A DNA stretch of 64,000 nucleotides from Acinetobacter puyangensis (GCF_900096995.1 NZ_OANT01000008.1:59104-123103), one strand, 5' to 3'; shown: positions 16,947 to 27,154, counted from the stretch's first letter. Program-made: numbers and translations. Notes: generated by a model from the sequence alone, not told the origin.

Positions 16947-18299
16947 TTAGCGTTTGCCTGTCGCAAGTTTATGATTGGTCATGATTAATCGACCAATCAA
17001 GAGAGTACAGGCAATCACCAAACCTACAATTAAACCAATCCAGACGCCTGCCGCCGAAAAATCGGCATAACGTGTTAGATAAACACCGACCGGAAAGGCA
17101 ACGATCCAGTAAGCCACCAGTGTAATCCACATCGGACCTCTAGTGTCCTGCATACCGCGTAAGCATCCGGCAGCAGCGACTTGCCAGGCATCCATCAATT
17201 GATAAACAATGGCATACAACACCAGACCATAGGCAATATTAAATACCTCGGGATTATCATTATAGGCATGAATAATCCAGCTGCGGGAAAACCACAAAAA
17301 GATCATGGTGATCAATGCAAACAGTGTGGCAACCACAAAACCTAACTTTTGTACCTGACGCATGGCATCCCAGTTTTTGGCCCCGTAATATTGTCCGATC
17401 CGAATGGTCAAAGCAAGTGCAAGAGAAAGCGGGATCATAAACAATTGTGAAGTAATTGATATGGCAATCTGATGTGCAGCAATCACAATATCGCCAAGTG
17501 GACTAATCACCAGTGCAGCGGTACTAAAAATACTGACTTCAAAGAAAATTGCCAAGCCGATAGGAAAGCCCAGCATAAAGATACGTTTTATCCAGAAAGC
17601 ATTGAGTTTCTCAAATTTCTGGAATAATCTGAACTCCTGAAATACCTTGGCTTTCTTTAAATAAATGATTAGAACAAATAGCATGGACCATTGCAAAATC
17701 GCATTTGCAACACCACAACCGGCACTTCCCATGGCCGGAATACCGGCAAAACCATGCATAAATAAGTAATTCAGTGGAATTAAAATCGGTAATGCCAATA
17801 GACTGATTGCAGTGACGATCCGTGGATGTCCCAAGGCTTCGCTATAACAACGTAATGCTGTATATAGCGTAATGGCTGGAATGCCAAAAGCGATGGCATG
17901 TAAAAATAAGGCTGCTTTTGCATGCAGATTTTCAGGAATTTTCAATAGATCAAAAAATTGCGGCATAAGATGCAGAATCATCATGCCTGCAATACCTAAA
18001 AAAATTGCAATCCATAAAGCCTGATGGGTGATGGTAGCAATATCTTGTTTTTGTTTGGCACCTAGTGCGGCAGCAATCAAGGGTGACGTTGCCATCATAA
18101 TGCCACTACATAACAGCATTACCGGCATCCAGATCCCGACTGCAACAGCAATTGCCGCTAGATCGGCTGCCGATAACTGTCCTGCCATGACAGTATCAAT
18201 CAAGCCAAAGCCCGCTTGTGCAAACTGGGTAATCAAAATAGGAATTATCAGTTTTAATAATTGTTTAATCTCAAAACCTAGATTGGTTGTTATTGACAT
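16947..18299 (-). CDS. MATE family multidrug efflux transporter, AbeM-like
   Basis: A 450-aa protein with twelve predicted membrane segments. It begins with the typical MATE start LIIPILITQFAQAGFGLIDTVMAGQLSAADLAA and carries the second-half MATE repeat (IFMLGFPIGLAIFFEVSIFSTAALVISPLG). The text resembles A. baumannii AbeM closely (for example QLMDAWQVAAAGCLRGMQDTRGPMWITL). AbeM exports fluoroquinolones and dyes with H+ antiport; substrates of this copy are inferred only. The small DMT transporter gene lies 15 bp upstream on the same strand, so the pair may be an operon. Confidence 0.93.
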   Translation of the reverse strand: MSITTNLGFEIKQLLKLIIPILITQFAQAGFGLIDTVMAGQLSAADLAAIAVAVGIWMPVMLLCSGIMMATSPLIAAALGAKQKQDIATITHQALWIAIFLGIAGMMILHLMPQFFDLLKIPENLHAKAALFLHAIAFGIPAITLYTALRCYSEALGHPRIVTAISLLALPILIPLNYLFMHGFAGIPAMGSAGCGVANAILQWSMLFVLIIYLKKAKVFQEFRLFQKFEKLNAFWIKRIFMLGFPIGLAIFFEVSIFSTAALVISPLGDIVIAAHQIAISITSQLFMIPLSLALALTIRIGQYYGAKNWDAMRQVQKLGFVVATLFALITMIFLWFSRSWIIHAYNDNPEVFNIAYGLVLYAIVYQLMDAWQVAAAGCLRGMQDTRGPMWITLVAYWIVAFPVGVYLTRYADFSAAGVWIGLIVGLVIACTLLIGRLIMTNHKLATGKR

Positions 18300-18314
18300 A
18301 AAAATCTCAAAAAA

Positions 18315-18770
18315 TTAATGTTGTAGCGTAAAAATAATACCCACTGCAATGAGTCCTGCACCAAAGGCACGTTGCCAGTTGATGGGATTTTTCTCCACAC
18401 CCAGTAAGGCAAATTGATCAAGCAACATAGATGTAATGATTTGTCCAAATAAAACCACACCAGTAAATGTTAGAAACCCAAGTTTAGGTGCACTATAAAT
18501 ACTCATACTGATAGCATATACACCCAATAAACCGCCCGTCCATAACCAAAGGGGAACGTGTGTAAGTTGCTGTAGGGTTGGCTGATCAGCAGGTTCAAAT
18601 AAAACCAACAGGGCAAGGCATATTGTACCGATTAAAAAAGAAAAAAATGCAGCTTGAAGCGGGCTGTTTAGATATTGTTGTAATTGGCTATTCACCGCAG
18701 TTTGGCTCGCCATTGCAATGCCGATGGCAATGCTCAGTATTAGAAGTAAAATCATATGAGATCGGCGCAT
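18315..18770 (-). CDS. Small DMT-superfamily transporter (DUF606/YdcZ type)
   Basis: A 151-aa protein with five hydrophobic helices (MILLLILSIAIGIAMASQTAVNSQLQQYLN, AAFFSFLIGTICLALLVLF, PLWLWTGGLLGVYAISMSIYSAPKLG, FTGVVLFGQIITSMLLDQF, AFGAGLIAVGIIFTL). This is the DUF606/PF04657 pattern of half-size drug/metabolite transporters. It lies just upstream of the MATE gene. The substrate is unknown. Confidence 0.88.
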   Translation of the reverse strand: MRRSHMILLLILSIAIGIAMASQTAVNSQLQQYLNSPLQAAFFSFLIGTICLALLVLFEPADQPTLQQLTHVPLWLWTGGLLGVYAISMSIYSAPKLGFLTFTGVVLFGQIITSMLLDQFALLGVEKNPINWQRAFGAGLIAVGIIFTLQH

Positions 18771-18862
18771 ATATAAAATATGTCAAAGAATGATGAGCTT
18801 CATTGTAATGGAACTCAGTTGGATAAGCGAAAGAGAAAAGTTAATACTGTACGCTTAAATAG

Positions 18863-18881
18863 AATAGTAATCATTATTATC
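18863..18881 (+). promoter_or_regulatory. Candidate Fur box upstream of the FecI-type sigma gene
   Basis: AATAGTAATCATTATTATC matches the 19-bp Fur consensus at 14 of 19 positions by my hand alignment. It lies about 65-80 bp before the sigma factor start. FecI-type genes are normally Fur-repressed. Confidence 0.5.
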
Positions 18882-18945
18882 TGAGTATATAATATCCACA
18901 TTCCTTACAGATATTGATGTGATGACTTGCCCATGAATAGATCGA

Positions 18946-19479
18946 ATGATGATGAATCAATCCACACAACAAAGCCAGAATAAGCAAGCTTTTACTCGGT
19001 TTTATGCGGAAAACTATAGCTGGCTGTTTAACTGGTTACGTAAAAAATTACAAAATGGCAGCAAGGCTGAAGATGTCTTACAAGACACTTTTACCAAAAT
19101 TCTTAGTCTTGAGCGTTTGCCTTATATTCAGGAAGCAAAAGCGTATCTGACAGTGACAGCCAGTCGCATCATCATTGATCAAGCCAGAAAAGAGAAAATT
19201 GAACAGCTTTATTTACAGTATTTAGTTGAAAATCAGCAAGCAGATGATGAATGCTCACCTGAGCAGATTCTGCTTGAGATTGATGTGCTGAACCGAATTG
19301 CCAGTGTCTTGCGGGGACTGGAAGAGCGGCCTCGCAAAGTTTTATTGTTGCATCATATTGAAGGAAAATCTCAGACTGAAATTGCACTCATCTTAAACAT
19401 CACTCGGAAAACCGTAAAAGCGGATTTGGTCAAAGCCATGATGTACTGCAATAGACAGTTAAAAAGCGAAATATGCTAA
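18946..19479 (+). CDS. FecI-type ECF sigma factor
   Basis: A 177-aa ECF sigma factor. Region 2 is FYAENYSWLFNWLRKKLQNGSKAEDVLQDTFTKIL (the EDVLQDTF motif binds core polymerase and -10 DNA), with YLTVTASRIIIDQARKEK at the end of sigma2. Region 4 is LRGLEERPRKVLLLHHIEGKSQTEIALILNITRKTVKADLVKAM. Followed after 39 bp by a FecR-type gene and a (broken) TonB receptor with an STN domain, the standard cell-surface-signalling trio for siderophore uptake. Three consecutive in-frame ATG codons make the exact start ambiguous by two codons. Confidence 0.93.
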   Translation: MMMNQSTQQSQNKQAFTRFYAENYSWLFNWLRKKLQNGSKAEDVLQDTFTKILSLERLPYIQEAKAYLTVTASRIIIDQARKEKIEQLYLQYLVENQQADDECSPEQILLEIDVLNRIASVLRGLEERPRKVLLLHHIEGKSQTEIALILNITRKTVKADLVKAMMYCNRQLKSEIC

Positions 19480-19518
19480 GTTACGCTTTTATATTCCACC
19501 TCTACTATTGATCTGTTT

Positions 19519-20541
19519 ATGTCCGATTTGTCGAACCAGCAAGATCCACAGCATGATGCTCAACTTCCGGAAGAAATATTAGAGCAGGCAGCGCTGTGGC
19601 TGGTGACATTGGCTGATGAAGAAGCGACTGATGAGGATATTCAGGCATTTAAACAATGGCAACAACAGGATGTGCGGCATGTCGAGGCTGTGGCAGAAAT
19701 GCAGCAGACCATGGGACTTTTTCATGAGGCACAACAGAGCTCACAAAAACATATTGCCAGTCAGGTGATTGAACAGGTTTTGACAGATACGCAATTAGAC
19801 GAGCACAATAAAAGTTGGTCACAACCCCGTAATTTATTGCTTTTGGCAGGCATGGCAATTTTGCTGACGTTATTGTCATGGCAAATATTACCGACGGATT
19901 ACTGGCTTGCTGATGCACGTAATGGTTCACAGGATTGGTCGGAACAGATGTTATCAGATCAAAGCCAGATCCATATGAGTGGTAAAACTGCATATAATGT
20001 CAAATATAATGCGGATCAACGTACCATCGAATTATTACAGGGCAATATTCTGGTTGATGTGGCAAAAGATGCGCAACGTCCCTTTGTTGTACAGACCGGA
20101 TTTGCAAAAATTAAAGCACTGGGTACACGGTTTATTATCCATCATAACGAGCAACGTACCACATTGATCATGTTGCATTCTGCAACCGAAGTGGCACCAG
20201 TTGAAATTAATCAACACGCAGTTATCGTCAAGGCAGGACAGCAAGTCAGTATTGATGAACATGGGGTAAGTTCTGCATTACCGATTCAGCCTAGTACGAT
20301 TGACCAAGCATGGCAACAACATGCTTTGGTCGTAGATAAAATGCCGCTTGATCAGGTTCTGGATATTTTACAAAGTTATCAATCCAAGACTTTATATTAT
20401 CGTGCCGAAGATTTGCAGCATATTCAGGTCAGTGCGATTTTGCCTTTGAATGATTCTGCACTGACTTTATTACAGCAAAGTCTGGATATTCGCATCGATA
20501 AGACTTTACTTGGACAGATTAAAATTGAGGCTAAAAAATAA
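19519..20541 (+). CDS. FecR-type transmembrane sigma regulator
   Basis: A 340-aa inner-membrane regulator. The N-terminal DUF4880/anti-sigma part is ALWLVTLADEEATDEDIQAFKQWQQQD...HVEAVAEM. A single membrane helix lies at about residues 106-126 (NLLLLAGMAILLTLLSWQIL). The periplasmic FecR domain has YNADQRTIELLQGNILVDVAKDAQRPFVVQTG and IKALGTRFIIHH. A C-terminal secretin/TonB-like DUF4974 part follows (PLDQVLDILQSYQSKTLYYRAEDL). It would pass the signal from the STN domain of the adjacent receptor to the sigma factor, but that receptor gene is broken. Confidence 0.92.
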   Translation: MSDLSNQQDPQHDAQLPEEILEQAALWLVTLADEEATDEDIQAFKQWQQQDVRHVEAVAEMQQTMGLFHEAQQSSQKHIASQVIEQVLTDTQLDEHNKSWSQPRNLLLLAGMAILLTLLSWQILPTDYWLADARNGSQDWSEQMLSDQSQIHMSGKTAYNVKYNADQRTIELLQGNILVDVAKDAQRPFVVQTGFAKIKALGTRFIIHHNEQRTTLIMLHSATEVAPVEINQHAVIVKAGQQVSIDEHGVSSALPIQPSTIDQAWQQHALVVDKMPLDQVLDILQSYQSKTLYYRAEDLQHIQVSAILPLNDSALTLLQQSLDIRIDKTLLGQIKIEAKK

Positions 20542-20752
20542 AATTTTAAGATGGAATAGGTGGTGATGGGATTTAAATGATGTTCCGCTCTAGGTATGCA
20601 TTTTATGATACAAGAAATATTTAAAAATAAATAACTTTATAATTCAATATGTTGAATTGCTAATAAGAAAATTCTAAAAAAAGATTACCCATTTTTGTGC
20701 AATACGCAGTCTTAGTTAGTGAAAGTTTTTAATCACAAATGATGGGGATAAT

Positions 20753-23214
20753 ATGAATCAATCGCAAAATACTTTAATGAAACTGGGCTTAAAGCCTATG
20801 ATACTTTCGATCCATATGATTCTGGCAGCAGGCGTAGCGATCACGACGCAAAGTGCGATAGCAAATACAGCGCCTGCCATTGAATATAACGTAGCGGCTG
20901 GAACATTAACGCAGGCATTGAATCAGTTTGCTTTGCAGTCTGGGGTAAAGGTATCGGTAGATAGCCAAAAACTGGCAGGATTACACAGCTCGGGTTTACA
21001 GGGAAAATATTTGATTGCGGAAGGTTTTGCAGAGTTATTAAAAAATAGCCCTTATCAAATTCAGAAAATTGATGATGGCTATACTATTGTTGAAAAAATA
21101 AAAACACTACCTACTCAAGCACGTGATATGGGACAGTTAAAACCGATTGATGTTTATACACAAGGTTAGGCAAATCGGAATCCGAATGTGGCGCAGTTGC
21201 CGGTGATTACTGTAAGTGCAGAACAAAGTACAACTGAAGGAACAGCTTCATATACAGCCAAAAGTAGCAGTACCTCAACCAAGCTGAATCTATCGCATCG
21301 TGAAACACCACAAACGGTCAAAGTGTTAACCCGTGAATATTTAGATGACAAAAACATTGATTCCTATCAACAACTCATAGATCAAATAACAGGCGTCACA
21401 CTTATACGTTATGATACTCGAGGAACCCCTTCTTCAAGAGGATTTAGTACGAATTATATGCTATTTGATGGTAATCCGCTGGGAGTGCAGACTCTTCACT
21501 GGATGTTGCAGATTTTAGTCTTACCATTTTTGACCGTATCGAGGTTGTCAAAGGAGCCAATGGTTTAATGACAGGTGCAGGTAATCCGGCAATGGGGATG
21601 AATTTTATCCGTAAGCGTGCCAACTCCAAGGAGTTAACTGGTTCATTGGAGCTATCGGGAGGTTCATGGAATGATTATAGTAGCACTGCCGATTTATCTT
21701 TTCCCTTAAACAGTGATGGTTCAATCCGCGGACGAACTATATTTAGCTATCAGGATAAAGATTCTTTTCAGGACGTACGTCACACGACCAGAAAAACGGC
21801 TTATGGCGTAGTAGATATGGATTTAACCGAAGCTACTTATCTATCATTAGGCCTCAGTTATCAGGATGCAGAACGATATGGCGTAACATGGGGAGGTTTA
21901 CCTGCATTTTATAGTGATGGCACACGTACCAATTTTGACCGTTCTACCAATGTAGGGACCGACTGGACAGAACGTAGTTACTCCCGAACCGCTGTATATG
22001 CCGATTTTAAACAGGAATTATGGAATGGAATTAGTTTTAATTTAAACGGTATCTATGGTCAGTCCAAAACTTGGGGAAAAATGTATAGTGCTGGTAGTGC
22101 AGTTGATAAGACAACAAATTTGAGTACAACCAACTCAAGTACATCAGCCAGAGAGAATAATGATAATGACCTAAATATGGATGGTCATTTTAAAATTCCA
22201 TTTAATTTATTTGGATTAGAGCAAGAAGTCTTATTTGGAGCCAGCTTTAATCGATATGAAGTCGAAGATGATCTTTCAGCAACCATCACTCTAACTTATC
22301 CTACTGTTGATTTTAATAACCCTAACTATAATCCAATTGTTTCAATTGCACCTTATAATGCGAGCTCTCCAAATACAGTGACTCAGACAGCTACCTACTT
22401 TGCTAGCAAACTACATATATTTGAACCGTTAAAAGTCGTTGCGGGTGCTCGTTTTTCCAATTGGAAATATGAACAAGATAATGGTGTAGGGAATCGTAAA
22501 TTCAATGATCAATTTACCCCGTATTTTGGAGTGATTTACGATTTTCTGCCAGATCACTCATGGTATGCCAGTTATACCGATATTTTTACTCCTCAAAATC
22601 GCAAAGAACAAAATGGTCAATATCTTGACCCAATTACTGGTAAACAATATGAAACAGGAATTAAAAGTGACTGGTTTGATGATCGTTTGCATACCTCATT
22701 ATCTGTTTTTCAGATCCAACAGGATAATACTGCCGAAGCGATTGATAACGTATATGTAGTAAACACGACTGATCAGGCTTATCGAGGAGTTGATGGTGTT
22801 AAAAGTAAAGGCTTTGAGCTGGAAGTTGATGGTGAAATAACGGATAGCTGGCACATTAATTTTGGTGTTGCCAATTTTGATGTAAAAGATGCAAAAAGTA
22901 ATAAGGTTAATACAACGTATGCGAGAACGACTGCCAATTTATTTACCAAATATACTCTGGATAAATGGTCTGTCGGTGGCGGTTTAAGCTATAAAAGCAA
23001 ATTTTATAGTGATGTTGCTACATATAACCAGCGTGTACAACAAGATGGCTATGTCTTAGCCAATATGATGTTAGGTTATGACGTCGATCAAAATATTAAA
23101 ATCCAGTTGAATGTAAATAATCTTTTTGATAAAACCTATTATGAAACTGTAGGCTCAAGTATTATTTATGGCTCACCACGTAATGCTACATTGAGTTTGA
23201 AGTATAAGTTTTAA
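20753..23214 (+). pseudogene. TonB-dependent siderophore receptor with STN domain, broken twice
   Basis: Three pieces give an ~820-aa ferric-siderophore receptor. 20753-21169 has a signal region and STN domain (IEYNVAAGTLTQALNQFALQSGVKVSVDS) and ends at TAG (21167-21169). The same frame resumes with ANRNPNVAQLPVITVSAEQ and a TonB box/plug (LNLSHRETPQTVKVLTREYLDDK) until about 21495. There one base is lost (ACTCTTCACTGGATG; expected reading SSLDVADF). The barrel continues in the next frame (FDRIEVVKGANGLMTGAGNPAMGMNFIRKR) to 23214, ending in aromatic F. CAG-to-TAG plus a 1-bp deletion are the simplest changes. FecI and FecR upstream are intact. Confidence 0.88.
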
Positions 23215-23224
23215 ATCTCTTAAT

Positions 23225-23407
23225 GTGACTATATGTGTAAATACTTAACTTTCATTTATCCTGACAAGGATAATTATAGAAAGTACCTCACATGGATGCG
23301 GCAACAATCAGAAAAATGGCTGCCAAATTGGCTAAAGGTCTAAAAGACCTAAACCAAATGACAGCAGCCTTTAAAAATTCATGATAGAAACTGTATTCAA
23401 TACATAG
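23225..23407 (+). mobile_element. Relic of an IS256-family element (N-terminal transposase fragment)
   Basis: An ATG at 23292 opens MDAATIRKMAAKLAKGLKDL-NQMTAAFKNS then stops (23384). One base earlier in the frame the text continues FMIETVFNT, matching the IS256 transposase start (..F-x4-K-x2-vEt-x-lNaEl..). The fragment ends where homology should reach HLGY. The 67 bp before the ATG (GTGTAAATACTT...) may be the left end. The rest of the element is gone. Confidence 0.5.
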
Positions 23408-23445
23408 CTTTCAGATTATCTCAGGTATTAAAAAAGATTAGATGA

Positions 23446-23458
23446 TGATAAATTATCA
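23446..23458. promoter_or_regulatory. Fur-box-like palindrome without an obvious target gene
   Basis: TGATAA-A-TTATCA is a perfect 6-1-6 palindrome, the core of the Fur consensus, continued by TTATC. It lies between the broken receptor and dps; the nearest intact + strand gene is 1.2 kb away. The 605-bp gap (23215-23819) otherwise holds the IS256 relic and a hairpin. Confidence 0.35.
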
Positions 23459-23715
23459 TTATCTACTGAATAATATTGTGCTTATCACAGTAAAATTTAA
23501 ATATATTTCAATTTCTTAATATAAGTTAACAAAACAATTCGAAAAATAATGAGCTTTTTTCAATCTCGTTTGCTATGTATATAGGAACAGGAAGTTTTAA
23601 GCATATTTTTGGATTAGTGACGTTGAGATAGTAAGTCTTAAATTTTAATGCTTAGGATTTATACCTTGCGATGCAGTGCATCTCACCCTTACAACACAAA
23701 TTTAATTCATGAGGA

Positions 23716-23734
23716 GGGCGTATCGTATACGCCC
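23716..23734. repeat. GGGCGTAT-CGT-ATACGCCC hairpin
   Basis: Perfect 8-bp stem with a 3-nt loop, 85 bp beyond the dps stop. No T-tract follows on the + strand. On the minus strand only a CTCCTC stretch follows, so a terminator role is uncertain. Confidence 0.5.
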
Positions 23735-23819
23735 GATTTCTGGGTTTAAAAAAGATGTAGGTAAACGTCAGTTCTTATGAGGAGATTGAAATAGCCTATT
23801 TTGCTTCCGTTTTGAAAAA

Positions 23820-24350
23820 TTAAACGTGCGTACGGCCAGCTTCAAATAGGAACCATGTACGGCGTTCTGTTTCATCAATCCAGTTTTCAATCAGACTTGA
23901 TGAGGCAATGTCGCGATATTCATCGGTAACATTATGTGCTTCACGTAATTTTGCAGTGAGATTTTTATTATCTTCACGTAATTCGGCAAGCATATCCTGT
24001 GGATCGACAAAATCTGAATCATTATCCACGACACGTTGGGTGCGGCTGACATGGCCAATCGAACGTAATGTGGTGCCCCCGACTTTACGAATACGTTCTG
24101 CAATTGGATCGCTCATGGCAAATATTTGTGTGGCTTGCTCATCAAACAATAAATGATAATCACGAAAATGCGGACCACTGACATGCCAATGAAAGTTTTT
24201 GGTTTTTAAGTAGAGTGCAAATACATCTGCCAGTAGACCATTTAAGGCAGCAGAAATATCACGGGTGGCTTCTTTGGATAAATCACTTGGAGTACCTAAA
24301 GCGGTACGATGTTTTGCGATTTCATGTTCAAGTTTACTATTGTTTGTCAT
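23820..24350 (-). CDS. dps: Dps-family DNA starvation/ferritin-like protein
   Basis: A 176-aa ferritin-fold protein with the Dps ferroxidase signature KTKNFHWHVSGPHFRDYHLLFDEQATQI (His, His, Asp, Glu ligands) after LNGLLADVFALYL. It forms dodecamers that oxidise and store iron and protect DNA under oxidative or starvation stress. A good GAGGC ribosome-binding site precedes the ATG. It is divergent from the J-domain-like gene across a 314-bp region in which I see no certain operator. Confidence 0.93.
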   Translation of the reverse strand: MTNNSKLEHEIAKHRTALGTPSDLSKEATRDISAALNGLLADVFALYLKTKNFHWHVSGPHFRDYHLLFDEQATQIFAMSDPIAERIRKVGGTTLRSIGHVSRTQRVVDNDSDFVDPQDMLAELREDNKNLTAKLREAHNVTDEYRDIASSSLIENWIDETERRTWFLFEAGRTHV

Positions 24351-24664
24351 TGTATTGCCTCTTTTATCTTTTTAGATGATGTCTGGATATCGACATTTTT
24401 TATTTCAGGGAGAGAAATTTACCGATCAGGATAAATTTTTAATCCATGAAATATCTGTTACTTATACTAAGCCTAGTCTTATCGATAGAGGGTTTGTTTT
24501 GGTAAGCATATGTAGGCTATGTTGGGCTTTGGTATAGAAAATGTGTGATGATCTGGACTTTTATTTAGAGGGGGTTGCAACCAAAAGTTTTCAATTCTGA
24601 TATAACATTTTAAAAAAGAGTTGTTATGATCATGCCTTGAGTAAATTTTATGACATGATTGGTT

Positions 24665-25867
24665 ATGGCTGCACAATTAGAAATTAGTTCACATGGCAAT
24701 GAAAAACCACTTTCACCTGCACAGCGCAAGTTCAATCGGTTGCTGAAAAAGATCGAGAAGCAAAAACAGGAATTACATGACTGGAAAGAGGCCCAACAAC
24801 AGATTCAGAAACAAGCTGCACAGGAACTTTTACCTAAATATGCGCAGTGGCATCAATACCTGTTTCAGCAAGTTGAGCAATTACAGCATTATAAACAACA
24901 TTACAAAGTCGCAAAAACACATTTAAGCAAACTCGATTATCTTATCGAAAATCTGGTGTATATGTTATTGCATGTAGATACCTTAAAACCACTACAATAC
25001 GAGTATTTAAAGGAAATTTATAAAGATTATTCGCAGCAAGAGATAGATTTGCCTAATGCCGCTGAATTAGCTAATGAACAAATCAATGAAGAAGACATCT
25101 TGGATTTTCAAAAACAAATGATCATTGATGATTTTGCAGAGAAATTTGATATAGATCCAGCATTGATCGATTTTGACTTTGATCCTGATGATCCTGAAAG
25201 TTTTGTAGAGAAATTTGCACAGATTTTACAAGCGGATCAGCAGCAAAAACAGCAGGAGTTTATTTCACAATTCCATTCAGAAGATCAGGCGTATTTTAAT
25301 AAAATGCTGGAACGTGATCGTAAAAAAGAACAAAAGAAATTGGATAAATTGAAGCTGGCACAACAGCAGGCAAAAAAATCATTAAAAAGTATTTACTTAC
25401 AACTTACAGCATTAATTCATCCGGATCGTGAACAGGATGAGCAAAAGAAAATTGAAAAAACAGAATTGATGCAAAAAGTCACTGAGGCGTATAAACAAAA
25501 GGATTTATTGGCATTATTGCAAATTCAGATCGAATTAGACCAACTCAATGCCGACAATATTGGCAAATTGGCGAAACAGCAATTGGAGTTGTATAACTTA
25601 AATTTGGAGCAACAATCAGGGAAAATTCAGGAGGAAATAGAAAGTATCATTTACTCATTTGATTGGCGTAAAACGATTTCGCCTTATAAAACCAAAATTA
25701 CCGTGAGTGATTTGAAATCTAAATATCGAATAGAGTTAAATGAAGTGAATCAATTTATTCGTTTGTCACAAAACCGGGTGGAATTATTTTCCAGTGCGGA
25801 ATCAATCAAGGTGTTTTTACGCCATTATCGGATTGATGAAGATCAACATTTTGATCTGTATTATTAG
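24665..25867 (+). CDS. J-domain-like (DnaJ-related) protein
   Basis: A 400-aa mostly helical, Gln/Lys-rich protein. Around residue 255 it has SLKSIYLQLTALIHPDREQDEQKKIEKTELMQKVTEAYKQKDLLALL. This is a J-domain core with the HPD tripeptide and the following helix in which pattern TEAYKQKD is typical, so it could act with DnaK. The N-terminal half is coiled (RLLKKIEKQKQELHDWKEAQ). A very acidic segment (FDFDPDDPESF) precedes the J part. The ATG at 24665 (MAAQLEISS) is preferred to the TTG at 24659. The client is unknown. Confidence 0.75.
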   Translation: MAAQLEISSHGNEKPLSPAQRKFNRLLKKIEKQKQELHDWKEAQQQIQKQAAQELLPKYAQWHQYLFQQVEQLQHYKQHYKVAKTHLSKLDYLIENLVYMLLHVDTLKPLQYEYLKEIYKDYSQQEIDLPNAAELANEQINEEDILDFQKQMIIDDFAEKFDIDPALIDFDFDPDDPESFVEKFAQILQADQQQKQQEFISQFHSEDQAYFNKMLERDRKKEQKKLDKLKLAQQQAKKSLKSIYLQLTALIHPDREQDEQKKIEKTELMQKVTEAYKQKDLLALLQIQIELDQLNADNIGKLAKQQLELYNLNLEQQSGKIQEEIESIIYSFDWRKTISPYKTKITVSDLKSKYRIELNEVNQFIRLSQNRVELFSSAESIKVFLRHYRIDEDQHFDLYY

Positions 25868-25933
25868 CATATCGCAGTATCTTAAAATGGACATGCTACA
25901 CTATGTGATAAATTTTTGAGTCAAGCTGTATCC

Positions 25934-27085
25934 ATGTCCTATCAGCCGCAAGCCATTCCATTATCATTATATATTCATATGCCGTGGTGCGTCCGAAAAT
26001 GCCCCTATTGTGATTTTAATTCGCACGAACTGGCAGATGGACAACTGACACTGGATCTGGAGCAGCAATATTTACAGGCACTGGTTGAGGATTTTCGTTC
26101 ACAACTGCAATTTGTGCAGCAGCGCAGTATTCAGAGTGTATTTATTGGTGGCGGTACACCATCGTTAATTTCTGCAACAGGCTATCAATGGCTGTTTGAC
26201 CAACTCCGCCAACTTACAGCATTTTCCTCTGATTGTGAAATCACCATGGAAGCCAATCCCGGTACACTGGAACATGCACCATTTGAACAATATCTAAAAG
26301 CAGGGATCAACCGACTTTCGATTGGTGTACAAAGTTTTAATAGCGAGCATCTGGAAAAGTTGGGACGTATTCATAATGCGGAAAATGCCCGGTCTGCGAT
26401 TGCCAATGCTGCCTTGGCAGGCTTTAAACGTATCAATGTTGATTTGATGCATGGTCTACCGCAGCAAACCTTGCAACAGGCATTATTTGATCTGCAAACA
26501 GCGATTGATCTGGGTGCAACGCATATTTCCTGGTATCAACTGACCATTGAACCTAATACCGTCTTTTATCGTTCACAACCGACTTTACCGAACGACGAGG
26601 TGTTGGAGCAGATTCAACAACAGGGCGAGCAAGTATTAAGTCGGCATGGCTTTTATAATTATGAAGTATCGGCTTGGGCCAAGGAGTTACCAAGTCGGCA
26701 TAATCTGAATTATTGGCAATTTGGCGATTATCTGGCAATCGGTGCAGGGGCACATGGCAAAGTTTCTTTGCAAGACGGTATTTACCGCTTTCAGAAAACC
26801 CGCTTGCCAAAAGATTATCTGGCAAAAAGACCTGCTGATCATTTGCAATTCAAAAAAATTGCAGAGGATGAAATGCCATTTGAATTTATGATGAATGCTT
26901 TGCGTTTAACTTCCGGCGTGGCGAGTGCGTATTATGCGCAAAGAACAGGTCAGGATTTGCAACGGTTACAACCGATATTGAATCAGCTTCGAGAAAAGCA
27001 ATTATTATTGCCTGATGCCGAACAACTGGCGTGTACCGCATTGGGTAGAATGTATTTAAATTCGGTACTAGAAGATTTTTTATGA
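25934..27085 (+). CDS. hemW: Radical SAM heme chaperone HemW
   Basis: A 383-aa radical-SAM protein of the HemN/HemW group. The 4Fe-4S motif CVRKCPYC (CxxxCxxC plus a following C-type pattern FNSH) lies near residue 20. VFIGGGTPSLI is the SAM-binding GGGTPS, and EANPGTLE and RLSIGVQSFNSEHLEKLGRIHNAENA are family signatures. HemW binds heme and delivers it to apoproteins; it is not the oxygen-independent coproporphyrinogen oxidase, although often named so. The start is at MSYQPQAIPLSLYIHMPWC (25934); the TTG at 25916 is unlikely. It ends before a bidirectional terminator. Confidence 0.93.
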   Translation: MSYQPQAIPLSLYIHMPWCVRKCPYCDFNSHELADGQLTLDLEQQYLQALVEDFRSQLQFVQQRSIQSVFIGGGTPSLISATGYQWLFDQLRQLTAFSSDCEITMEANPGTLEHAPFEQYLKAGINRLSIGVQSFNSEHLEKLGRIHNAENARSAIANAALAGFKRINVDLMHGLPQQTLQQALFDLQTAIDLGATHISWYQLTIEPNTVFYRSQPTLPNDEVLEQIQQQGEQVLSRHGFYNYEVSAWAKELPSRHNLNYWQFGDYLAIGAGAHGKVSLQDGIYRFQKTRLPKDYLAKRPADHLQFKKIAEDEMPFEFMMNALRLTSGVASAYYAQRTGQDLQRLQPILNQLREKQLLLPDAEQLACTALGRMYLNSVLEDFL

Positions 27086-27110
27086 ATGTATGCCATTGAT
27101 CAGCGACAAT

Positions 27111-27147
27111 AAAAAAACCTCCCATCAAAAATGATGAGAGGTTTTTT
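27111..27147. terminator. Bidirectional terminator between hemW and the tRNA-Lys genes
   Basis: A-rich run, AACCTC-CCATCA-aaaa-TGATG-AGAGGTT stem, then a T-run. It serves hemW on the + strand and the tRNA-Lys pair on the minus strand. Confidence 0.85.
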
Positions 27148-27154
27148 AGAATTC

